Source: JAPWJZ01 sp965279315 (GTDB lineage Bacteria > Pseudomonadota > Alphaproteobacteria > Micavibrionales > UBA2020). From it: 64,000 bases of DNA. The position numbers were made by a program, and so were the translations under genes. The stretch covers positions 2,170,001-2,234,000 of the forward strand of contig OZ257145.1 in NCBI GenBank assembly GCA_965279315.1. The letters run 5' to 3'. The first letter of the stretch is position 1. Each line of letters opens with the position of its first letter. The notes under the pieces are model-generated. The model was given only the letters and a program-made list of their open reading frames with translations. It made no database searches and was not told the origin of the DNA. Positions 25,871-33,616 of this stretch are shown here, piece after piece.

Positions 25871-27556
25871 TTACGATGACTGCAGCCCGTCGAGATGCTC
25901 CAGCATCCGGCGGCTGACTTCCTGCGACGAATTGACCGTCAGGTGCACGTTCTTTTCCGCGAAATAGGCGATCTCTTCCTCGTTCTGCGCCTTCACGATG
26001 ACGCGGATATAGGGCTTGATCGCGCGCGCGCTTTCGACGATGTTGCGCGCCTCGAACGGGTCGGGGACGGTCACGATGATGGCAAGCGCCTTCTGGATCG
26101 CGGCCTCGCCCAGCACTTCGGGGCTGATGGCATCGCCATAGATGGCGTGGAAACCCTTGCCGCGCAGGTATTCGACCTTTTCACGGTTACGCTCGATGAT
26201 GACAAGGTCCACATGGCGTTCGTGGATATGCTGGGTGATAAATTTGCCGACGCGGCCGACGCCGACAAGGATGACGAGGTCTTTCAGCGCGCGCTTTTCA
26301 TCGGTGCGCAGGTGTGCAAGGTCATCATCGCGCAGGTTGAACATGCGGCTGAGTTTCGGTGTCGCGCCCACGACCGTATAAATCTTTTTGCCGAAATAGA
26401 ACAGCACGGGGTTGATGGCGATAGAAACCATCGCGCCCGCCAAAATCATGTCGCGCCCCGCTTCGGGCAGCAGGCCGAGCGTCATGCCAAGGCCGATCAG
26501 GATGAACGAAAATTCCCCAATCTGCGCAAGGCCGGCGGAAACGATCAGGCTGGTTTTCAGGGGGTAGCCAAAGAACGACACGATCATGAAGCTGATCAGC
26601 GACTTGCCAATTGTAATGATCGCAATTACGGCCAGCACGTTCAGCGGCTGTTCGATCAGGATATTGGGGTTAAATATCATGCCCACGGATACGAAGAACA
26701 GGACGGCGAAGGCGTCCTGAAACGGCAGTGCGTGGTCAGCGACTTCGTGGTTGAGGTCGGATTCACGGATCATCATGCCGGCAAAGAACGCGCCCAGCGC
26801 AAAGGACACGCCGAACAACATTTGCGCTCCAAAGGCCACGCCCATCGCCATCGCGAAGACGGCGAGGGTGAACAGCTCGCGCGAGCCGGTTTTGCTCACG
26901 ACCGACAGCAGCCACGGCAGCACGCGCTTGCCGCCCACGAACATGATGACGATGAACAGCAGCACCTTGCCGATGGCGATGCCGAGTTGTTTTGCGGTCG
27001 CCATGAAATCCGCATCCCCCGATTTTCCGGCGGCGGCGAGGGCGGGGATCAGCACCATCGCCAAAATCATGACAAGGTCTTCCACGATCAGCCAGCCGAT
27101 CGCGATCTTGCCCTCCATGCTCTGCACCATGTTGCGTTCTTCAAGCGCGCGCAGCAGGACGACGGTGGAGGCGACGGAAAGGGCAAGGCCCAGTATGACG
27201 CCCGACTGCACCGACCAGCCCCAGAGCCACGCAAGCCCGATGCCAAGCCCTGTGCCGATGACAATCCGGCCAATCGCGCCGGTCAGCGCGATCTTGCGCA
27301 CCTCCATGAAATCCTGAATGGAAAAGTGGAGGCCGACGCCAAACATCAGCAATACGACGCCAATTTCAGACAGCTGCTCCGCAATCTTTAAGTCGGCATG
27401 AAATCCGGGCGTATGAGGGCCGACAAGAATACCCGCCAACAGATAACCCACGATTGGAGAGATGCGCAGCTTCGCAGCGACAAGGCCGAACACAAATGCC
27501 GACGAAAGGCCGACGGCAACAGTGGAAATCAGCGGAATGTCGTGCAATGCGGACAT
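25871..27556 (-). CDS. CPA2-family cation:proton antiporter with TrkA-N domain
   Basis: A 561-residue inner-membrane exchanger of the KefB/YbaL type. About twelve hydrophobic helices fill residues 1-390 (for example ISPIVGYLLAGILVGP and GVVLLMFGVGLHFS), followed by a cytoplasmic RCK/TrkA-N domain with the nucleotide-binding loop VGVGRVGKF near residue 420. Length matches E. coli YbaL (558). It likely exchanges K+ or Na+ for H+ under control of a bound nucleotide. No regulator gene such as kefG is next to it. Confidence 0.92.
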   Translation of the reverse strand: MSALHDIPLISTVAVGLSSAFVFGLVAAKLRISPIVGYLLAGILVGPHTPGFHADLKIAEQLSEIGVVLLMFGVGLHFSIQDFMEVRKIALTGAIGRIVIGTGLGIGLAWLWGWSVQSGVILGLALSVASTVVLLRALEERNMVQSMEGKIAIGWLIVEDLVMILAMVLIPALAAAGKSGDADFMATAKQLGIAIGKVLLFIVIMFVGGKRVLPWLLSVVSKTGSRELFTLAVFAMAMGVAFGAQMLFGVSFALGAFFAGMMIRESDLNHEVADHALPFQDAFAVLFFVSVGMIFNPNILIEQPLNVLAVIAIITIGKSLISFMIVSFFGYPLKTSLIVSAGLAQIGEFSFILIGLGMTLGLLPEAGRDMILAGAMVSIAINPVLFYFGKKIYTVVGATPKLSRMFNLRDDDLAHLRTDEKRALKDLVILVGVGRVGKFITQHIHERHVDLVIIERNREKVEYLRGKGFHAIYGDAISPEVLGEAAIQKALAIIVTVPDPFEARNIVESARAIKPYIRVIVKAQNEEEIAYFAEKNVHLTVNSSQEVSRRMLEHLDGLQSS

Positions 27557-27665
27557 GAGGGGGTGCTCTCTTCAAACGGTGCGATAACCAGCCCGCCGGG
27601 CGCGTGACACGCCTGCATGCTTATACATAAACTGTACCATAGTACCGCTAGCAAAAGCAATATTA

Positions 27666-28682
27666 TTATACGGGTTTGGGCGGATTTCCGGCGGGTGCTG
27701 GGGTGGTTGGCGCTTTCTTCAGCAGCACGGGCGAACCCGTATCACGAATGCGATTTGTCGCAGCAACCAGTGACTTCATCGTTTCGGGCGATGCGCCGGA
27801 ATGGCCGGATTGCACGAATTCAAGGCTGACATTCGTCAGCTTTTCCGAAAGGTCAAAGGCCGACATTGGCGGGCAGACGATATCATGGCGTCCCTGCACG
27901 ATGGCAGTCGGGATGTCTTTGATCACCGCGATATTCTGCATGATGCTGTCATCGGGCATGTGGTTGCGCATGAAATGCGCTTCGATGCGGGCGAAGGGCA
28001 GGGCGCGTTGCGGCGTGTCGTTGCGGATTTCATCGGGCGGCACTTCCAAAAATGCGCTGCCGTTTTCAAATCGCGTCCATGCAAAGGCGGCAGGCAGGTG
28101 GATCGCGGGGTCGGGATTGGTCAGGCGCTGATAATAATTTTCCAGCACATCTCCCCGCTCGTTCGGCGGCAGGAAGTCGACGAATTCTTTATATACCTCG
28201 GGGAAGAATGTGCCGATGCGGTTGATGTACCAGTCCAGCTCCTTGTCCCGCATCATGAACACGCCGCGCAGCGTCATGCTGAGCGTATTATCGGGATATT
28301 TTTCGGCATACATCAGCGCCAGGGTCGAGCCCCATGAACCGCCGAACAAATGCCATTTGTCGATGCCCAGATGCTGGCGGAGTTTTTCGTTGTCCTCCAC
28401 CAGATGCGCAGGCGAATTCGCATTGATATCGCCGGGCGGGTTGGATGCCGGTGCGCCCCGCTGGTCGTAAATCACGATGTTGAAAACGGCGGGATCAAAG
28501 AAACGGTGGAAATAGGGGGCAGATCCCGCGCCGGGGCCGCCATGCAGGTACACAACAGGGATACCGTCGGGGTTGCCGAATTGCTGGTAATGCAGCTTGT
28601 GGCCGTCGCCTACATCAAGGTCGCCTTCATTGAACGGGTTGCTGGCGGGATAAAGGATTGCGTCTTTGTCGTCGTCGGCCAT
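27666..28682 (-). CDS. pip: Proline iminopeptidase
   Basis: A 338-residue alpha/beta-hydrolase (peptidase S33) that removes N-terminal proline from peptides. The oxyanion segment is LHGGPGAGS, the nucleophile elbow GGSWGST, the acid lies in VQGRHDIVCPP and the base in VQSGHSG. The usual DQRGxGxS reads DQRGAPAS, a change beside the active site. The C-terminus adds a Pro/Ala-rich tail of about 18 residues. Its start is five bases from the end of the next ankyrin gene, so the two are probably cotranscribed. Confidence 0.92.
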   Translation of the reverse strand: MADDDKDAILYPASNPFNEGDLDVGDGHKLHYQQFGNPDGIPVVYLHGGPGAGSAPYFHRFFDPAVFNIVIYDQRGAPASNPPGDINANSPAHLVEDNEKLRQHLGIDKWHLFGGSWGSTLALMYAEKYPDNTLSMTLRGVFMMRDKELDWYINRIGTFFPEVYKEFVDFLPPNERGDVLENYYQRLTNPDPAIHLPAAFAWTRFENGSAFLEVPPDEIRNDTPQRALPFARIEAHFMRNHMPDDSIMQNIAVIKDIPTAIVQGRHDIVCPPMSAFDLSEKLTNVSLEFVQSGHSGASPETMKSLVAATNRIRDTGSPVLLKKAPTTPAPAGNPPKPV

Positions 28683-28686
28683 GTGC

Positions 28687-30063
28687 TTAAATCCCTGCGG
28701 GCTTTTTCAATTGGGTCTTGTTGATGTTATGCCGGAACACTTTATCTTCATCTGCCTTGCCGCCCAGACGTTTGTATTCGTTAAAGGCGGCCAGCAGCGC
28801 ATCGTCGCTGATCGTGTCGAAGCTTTGCTGGGGGCCCATCAGCTCGGCCTTGGTCGCAAGGTTTTCGGAGAAAGTGACGCGCTCGCGGCTTTGGAAATTG
28901 AAGAGTTCGGTCAGTTTTTTGTTCAGCACGGGCATGACCGTGATATGGGCGATGCTATGCGTGCCCGCCAGCGTCCAGACTTCCACATCATTCGGTGATC
29001 CGGGCGGGGTTGCGATGACGACGGGCTGCGCGACGGGCGCGACAGAGGCCACGGGCTTGACCTCTATCACCGGCGCGGGGGCAGGCGGCGGCTCGACCTT
29101 TTTGACCGGCAGCGTCTCGCGCGGGGGCAGCGGGCCTTGCAGCAGCTCGATCATTTCTTTCATGGCGAATTGCTGGGCGTAGGAAAGTGCGGTGCGTTTG
29201 TCTTTGTCCTGCGTATTTTTGTCGATTCCCTGTGCCAGCAGGAAACGTGCCATTTCGACATGGTTTTTATCGGCGGCGAAATGCAGCGCGGTTTGGTTAT
29301 TGTCGTTGCGGTCACCGATCTTGATGATGCCGTGCTGAAGCAGCAGCGTCGCGGCCTCCACATTCCCGTGCGCGGCGACGCTATGCAGCGGATGCTCCTC
29401 GGACGTTTTTTTTGCGCCGCGCTCGAGCAGCATTTTCAGCATTTCCGTGCTGTTGCGCGCGGCCGCCGCCTGAAGCGGGCTGTCGTAAACGGTCTTGGTG
29501 CGGCTGGAATAACTGTAGCCGAAATATTCATCGCTACGGTCGGCCACTTGGCGTGAGCGCACCACCGAAGGATCTGCCCCGACGGAGAGAAGGATATCGA
29601 GTGCCTCCGGCTTGTTATTCATGACCGCGCAATATACGGCGGGCGGATCGCCCGCGGTGAGGTCGGCTTTTTTGGCGTCGATGAACATCTGCAGTATGTC
29701 GTAACGTTCATGCACGATGGCCGCCTGCAAGGGCGTCATGCCCTTGGGTGACGTGCTCACGCTGCGGGTGGTTTCCTTTTCCAGCATGAACTTCACGAGG
29801 GAAGTATGCCCGCCCTTCACCGCCTCCAATAATGGCGTCGCCCAGTTTTCACGATTATGATCTGTCAGCGTCGCGCCGGAATTCACCAGCAGCGTCACCA
29901 TGCCGATATGACCGTGGCGGGCGGCAAGATGGATGGCACGGTTGCCATCATCATCCTCCGCCTGAAGCCATTTCTTCTTTTTTGAAAGGTAAGCAGACAC
30001 GGTTTCGTTGTCGCCGCTTTCTGCGGCGGCGAGGAATTCTTTTTCCGAACGAAACAGGGCCAT
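28687..30063 (-). CDS. Ankyrin-repeat protein with C-terminal unknown domain
   Basis: A 458-residue cytoplasmic protein. Residues about 35-310 hold seven to eight ankyrin repeats, such as NRAIHLAARHGHIGMVTLLV, ATPLLEAVKGGHTSLVKFML and QTALHFAADKNHVEMARFLL. A Pro/Val-rich linker (about 320-360) leads to a roughly 100-residue C-terminal domain that I do not recognise. The first gene of a unit with pip, it is divergent from the vWA-like gene at 30230. It probably binds proteins. Confidence 0.88.
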   Translation of the reverse strand: MALFRSEKEFLAAAESGDNETVSAYLSKKKKWLQAEDDDGNRAIHLAARHGHIGMVTLLVNSGATLTDHNRENWATPLLEAVKGGHTSLVKFMLEKETTRSVSTSPKGMTPLQAAIVHERYDILQMFIDAKKADLTAGDPPAVYCAVMNNKPEALDILLSVGADPSVVRSRQVADRSDEYFGYSYSSRTKTVYDSPLQAAAARNSTEMLKMLLERGAKKTSEEHPLHSVAAHGNVEAATLLLQHGIIKIGDRNDNNQTALHFAADKNHVEMARFLLAQGIDKNTQDKDKRTALSYAQQFAMKEMIELLQGPLPPRETLPVKKVEPPPAPAPVIEVKPVASVAPVAQPVVIATPPGSPNDVEVWTLAGTHSIAHITVMPVLNKKLTELFNFQSRERVTFSENLATKAELMGPQQSFDTISDDALLAAFNEYKRLGGKADEDKVFRHNINKTQLKKPAGI

Positions 30064-30161
30064 CTGTGCTCAGTCATTCAAGGGGTTAGCGGAGAACAAG
30101 AGATACCATAATCATAAAAAGGGGGTCAAGCCTCTATATAAGGTGTGGCAGGCGTGGAGGA

Positions 30162-30190
30162 TTGACAGAACCCACCCTTAGGCCTATGAA
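30162..30190 (+). promoter_or_regulatory. Sigma-70-type promoter of the vWA-like gene
   Basis: TTGACA at 30162-30167, a 17-base spacer and TATGAA at 30185-30190. RNA would start near 30197, 33 bases before the gene. Confidence 0.75.
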
Positions 30191-30229
30191 AAACCATCCA
30201 ATTACATTTTTTGAAGGGATTTCTCCGCC

Positions 30230-31054
30230 ATGGCGAATGACGAACCCAAAAGATTTTCCGACGACTTGAAGGCGCTGCGCGCCGAATTTGCCGAGGTGGC
30301 CGAAAAATCGAAAGCTGCTGTTGCGCATCTTAACACCGCCATCTTCAAGCAGGAACTGCTGGAGATGCGCCATGAGCAGGACAAGACCGTCGCCAAATTC
30401 GCGCATCACGGCGTTCTGGAATCTGTCGGCAACCGCGACGTCACCGTTTTGATCGGCAAATCGAAAGACACCGGCCACGGCCTCGACAGCACCGTGGGGC
30501 AGGGCATCGATGCGGCATCCAAACTGCGCTTCGCCGCACAGGGAAATTACGACCTTTCGGTCAGCGCATCGACGTTTGAAGCGGGCGCCGCGAAATCCGT
30601 CAACATCAGCGACTATGACCGCATGGAAAAGGCACGCGCGAAAACCGAGGCAAATGCCAAGGAAATCGTGCCTGCGCTGCGCGACATCATGATCGCCAAT
30701 ACGCCGGACAAGGAATACACCCGCAGCCGCCATTACGTGATCATCAGCGATGGCAACACGACCGACAGCATCGAGGCTGCGGCGAAACTGATCGAAGGCA
30801 CATTGCGCGGCAACCCGAAAGCAACGTTTGATTTCATTAACGTCGGCGCGGATAACGGCAACATCGTTGAACTTGTCGCGAAAGTGAATGTCGCTGACGA
30901 AGCGCAGCGTCCGCGCATCCACACGATTGCCAAGGCGGATGAAGTGTGGGGCACATTCAACAACGCGCTGCGCGAACGCATTTCTGAAACGCCGTTCGTG
31001 AAGCCTGCGCCGGTTGCACCCGCACCGACGCCGACCGCGCAACCCACGCCCTGA
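30230..31054 (+). CDS. Degenerate von Willebrand A-like protein
   Basis: A 274-residue protein without signal peptide. After a helical first 65 residues, the order of elements fits a vWA fold: strand DVTVLIGKSKDTG (near 70), a helix, strand YDLSVSASTF, then RHYVIISDGNTTD (near 166) and FDFINVGADNGN. The metal site looks incomplete, since the DxSxS of the first strand reads GKSKD while the Asp of SDG is kept. A Pro/Ala/Thr-rich tail ends the protein. This is an assignment by pattern only. It leads a same-direction cluster with TelA-like and Clp-like genes; vWA proteins (TerY) accompany those in Ter systems. Confidence 0.65.
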   Translation: MANDEPKRFSDDLKALRAEFAEVAEKSKAAVAHLNTAIFKQELLEMRHEQDKTVAKFAHHGVLESVGNRDVTVLIGKSKDTGHGLDSTVGQGIDAASKLRFAAQGNYDLSVSASTFEAGAAKSVNISDYDRMEKARAKTEANAKEIVPALRDIMIANTPDKEYTRSRHYVIISDGNTTDSIEAAAKLIEGTLRGNPKATFDFINVGADNGNIVELVAKVNVADEAQRPRIHTIAKADEVWGTFNNALRERISETPFVKPAPVAPAPTPTAQPTP

Positions 31055-31073
31055 TTTTTTGATTTTTCTACCC

Positions 31074-31102
31074 CTACGGCGCGTTCTTGTAACGCGCCGT
31101 AG
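31074..31102 (+). terminator. Hairpin after the vWA-like gene
   Basis: A perfect 12-bp stem (31074-31085 with 31091-31102) and a 5-base loop, 20 bases past the stop. A T-rich stretch lies before rather than after it, so on the minus strand it would be followed by A-rich to T-rich sequence; efficiency is uncertain. Confidence 0.6.
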
Positions 31103-31760
31103 TGATTCGTGCATGAGGTACTATAAAACCTCATTGATATTGCAGGGATATTCACAGTAGCACTCGTTTTCTCGAATCTGAATGCGGTACTATAGGACGC
31201 AAAATCACAAATTGAGTATATTTTAACTTATTGATATTAAATGATTATTCCAACTCCCTTTGACAGCCTATCTTACGCATGTAAGGATTTGATTAAGAGA
31301 AAAGTAACTCTTTTCTCGAGGCAACACAGTGAGGTGCGCAGGTGGCGAAGCAAGGACTGAAGAACGGAAAGATGACCGGTCTTAACAGCGTCCCTGCATT
31401 TTCATTTCCTGCCCTCCATTCCCCCAGCTTCCCGCAAGGTAAGCGCAGCCAGGCAACTGGCGGCAAGGGATTGGCTTGCACCCGGAGGTTGACCATCTTC
31501 TGAACTGACTGAAAACGGCGCCATGCCCTGAAACGCTTCAGCGCGTAACGCCACTGCTTTGACCTTTTTTACCGACCCAAACCAAGGAGCGAAACGAAAA
31601 CGCATGAAAGCGTGATGCCCGAACTTTGCCCGTAACGATCCCAAGGAGAGAAACAGGAAGCAAACCGGACACCAGATAAAGCCTGACGAACTGACGAAGA
31701 AACTGACGAAGCAAAAACAAACAACAACTGACGAAGAAACAACATAGGAGCACACGACAG
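31103..31760 (+). other. Long gene-free leader with hairpins and repeats
   Basis: I see no convincing gene in these 658 bases. The first part (31103-31290) is AT-rich and repeats GGTACTATA at 31117 and 31188. A hairpin GAGAAAAG/CTTTTCTC (31297-31304 with 31310-31317) follows. A TTGACA at 31260-31265 with a weak TAAGGA 16 bases later could be the promoter. CCAAGGAG-GAAAC occurs at 31582-31595 and 31641-31654 with one mismatch, and CTGACGAA occurs four times between 31683 and 31735. A 43-codon ORF (31374) is possible but has no good ribosome site. Confidence 0.5.
31582..31735 (+). repeat. Short purine-rich repeats in the leader of the TelA-like gene
   Basis: CCAAGGAGCGAAAC (31582-31595) and CCAAGGAGAGAAAC (31641-31654) are near-identical and each contains a Shine-Dalgarno-like AAGGAG without a following start codon. 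CTGACGAA begins at 31683, 31691, 31703 and 31728. CTTCGTCAG, the reverse complement, stands right after the stop of the gene itself (33501-33509). Confidence 0.6.
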
Positions 31761-33500
31761 ATGGCTGAAGCATCAACCGCAATGAAAAAGGCCCAGGAGA
31801 TTATCGGGGACGTTCAGGGCGCAACGAAACGCAAAGCTGCCGCGACCACTTCGACGACCGTCGTCGAGAAGGCACAAGTTGACGAAAAATACTCTGATAT
31901 CGACACCAATACCTTCTACAAGATCGTATTCAACGAAAAACTTGACGCCATGCAGAAGAAAGAGGAAATCGCTAAATCCCTTTCTTTCGACCCCGAAGAC
32001 AAGACCCGCAGCCAGGAAATCCTTAAAGAATTCGTGACGTTCAAGGAATACCTCCAGAACGAACGCAAGCGCCTCGCGCAGGAAATCATCAAGCTGACCG
32101 ACACCGGCGCGTTCTCCGAACTGCAGGGCGTCATCGAAGAACTGAACGGCGGCATCCTCGAGTTCGACCGCCAGATGACCCCGCTTACCGAGATCATCGA
32201 CGCTGTCTATAAACTACGACTTCAGGGCGGCGAAACCGTCCTTGGCGTCTTCCGCGAGATCAAGGAAGACCAGGCAGCCGAAGAAGAGCGTATCAAGAAA
32301 CTGGCCGAGAGCGAAAACAAGCTGCAGGACCTGCAACGCCGCAGCGAAGGCGTGAATGGCGACCTGGCAGTCCTGAAATCCAGCCGCTCGCACCGCAAGT
32401 GGTTCGGCCTTGGCGGCCTGAAAGACGACGCGATCCGCGAAATCTCCTCCAAAGAAAGCGAATTGAATGCTCTTGGCGGCGATGTGGAAGCGACCGTGAA
32501 ACAGGTCGAGACGCTGAAAGACCCGAACACGGCACGCGCAAGCGAGTTCGCCGAGTTCGCAGCCGAAAAAGCGAAACTGCGCGAACTGCTGGACCTGACG
32601 TCCGAACAGCACAAGGCCCGCCAGAAAGGCCTCGTGGCTTCCGCTCAGGACTTCGTCAACAAGTCTGATAACCGCGTCGGTAACGTCGTGGTGCATCTTG
32701 ACCAGATGACGGGCCAGATCGAAGGCCTTTCCAACGTCAACAACGGCATGCAGAGCATCTACGCGATCGTGTCCGAAGCATCGAAAGACGCTTCCGACAA
32801 GAACCAGCAGATCCGCGACGGTTTCCTGCCCCCGAAAGACGGCGCGGAAAGTCCGATCGAGCAGATGCAGCGCGAAAACAAGAAGCAGGCAGCTGAAGAG
32901 TACATTACCGCTCTCGACGGCTCGACTGTGGACACGATGAAAACCTACCAGGACCTGACCTCGCAAGCGATCCGCATCAAGCAGATGAAAGATGCGAACC
33001 GCGACCAGGTTGCGAAAACCCGCGAACTGCACTCTTCGGGTATCGCCGGCGTCGCTGACAGGCTCTCGACGGTTCTGCAGGCTGTTTCTGCCGCAGCACT
33101 TAACGAAAGCTCGGAAGCTGCCAAGATGTCGATCAGTACCATGAACGACAAGACCAACGCAGTCGCCATGAAAGAGTCGATCCGCACCGCGATGGGTGTG
33201 AAAGACTCGGCTGCCGGCCTTGCCAAGGCGGTTGATGACCTGGCTGCTTACGGCGAAGTCCTGCGCACGTCCTCCGAAATCACCCGCGAAGGTGTCAAGG
33301 AGATCAAGGCAGGCCTGTCGACGCTCGAAGATAGCATCAAGAAGACCAAGAAGGACCTTCAGGATGCCTACGCTGTCAACGCGGAAGTTGCGGGTGGTGC
33401 TCCCACCGTGGCTACCAACGACGACAAACCGGTCGAACGGAAAGTTGCTGCCCCCAAGAAAACGGGTGTGGGCGCCGACTTCGGCCAGTTCAACAAGTAA
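31761..33500 (+). CDS. TelA-like coiled-coil protein
   Basis: A 579-residue cytoplasmic protein, almost wholly helical with long heptad-like stretches and no membrane segment. The C-terminal half (about 330-550) has the look of TelA/KlaA toxic-anion resistance proteins: Ala/Ser/Thr-rich helices (GVADRLSTVLQAVSAAAL), then a long helix (EVLRTSSEITREGVKEIKAG). This match is by pattern and not certain. A short Gly/Trp turn (SHRKWFGLGGLKDD) interrupts the coil near residue 215. AGGAG lies upstream of ATG 31761. It is followed by the Clp-like gene, and both begin MA(D/E). Confidence 0.65.
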   Translation: MAEASTAMKKAQEIIGDVQGATKRKAAATTSTTVVEKAQVDEKYSDIDTNTFYKIVFNEKLDAMQKKEEIAKSLSFDPEDKTRSQEILKEFVTFKEYLQNERKRLAQEIIKLTDTGAFSELQGVIEELNGGILEFDRQMTPLTEIIDAVYKLRLQGGETVLGVFREIKEDQAAEEERIKKLAESENKLQDLQRRSEGVNGDLAVLKSSRSHRKWFGLGGLKDDAIREISSKESELNALGGDVEATVKQVETLKDPNTARASEFAEFAAEKAKLRELLDLTSEQHKARQKGLVASAQDFVNKSDNRVGNVVVHLDQMTGQIEGLSNVNNGMQSIYAIVSEASKDASDKNQQIRDGFLPPKDGAESPIEQMQRENKKQAAEEYITALDGSTVDTMKTYQDLTSQAIRIKQMKDANRDQVAKTRELHSSGIAGVADRLSTVLQAVSAAALNESSEAAKMSISTMNDKTNAVAMKESIRTAMGVKDSAAGLAKAVDDLAAYGEVLRTSSEITREGVKEIKAGLSTLEDSIKKTKKDLQDAYAVNAEVAGGAPTVATNDDKPVERKVAAPKKTGVGADFGQFNK

Positions 33501-33510
33501 CTTCGTCAGC

Positions 33511-33540
33511 CTGGGTGGGGGCATTAAAGTCCCCACCCAG
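33511..33540 (+). terminator. Hairpin between the TelA-like and Clp-like genes
   Basis: A perfect 10-bp GC stem (33511-33520 with 33531-33540) with a 10-base loop. No T-run follows, so it may act as a partial stop or RNA-stability element that sets the ratio of the two products. Confidence 0.6.
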
Positions 33541-33616
33541 CACCGACGGGGTCTACTTACTACCAAGGAATTAACCGATCCGGGCGGAACCGGGTCAACA
33601 AAAGGACAGACGAAGA

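Noticed and set aside
31374..31503. Possible 43-codon small gene in the leader of the TelA-like gene
   Set aside because: No properly spaced ribosome site and no recognisable features; kept only as part of the leader description.
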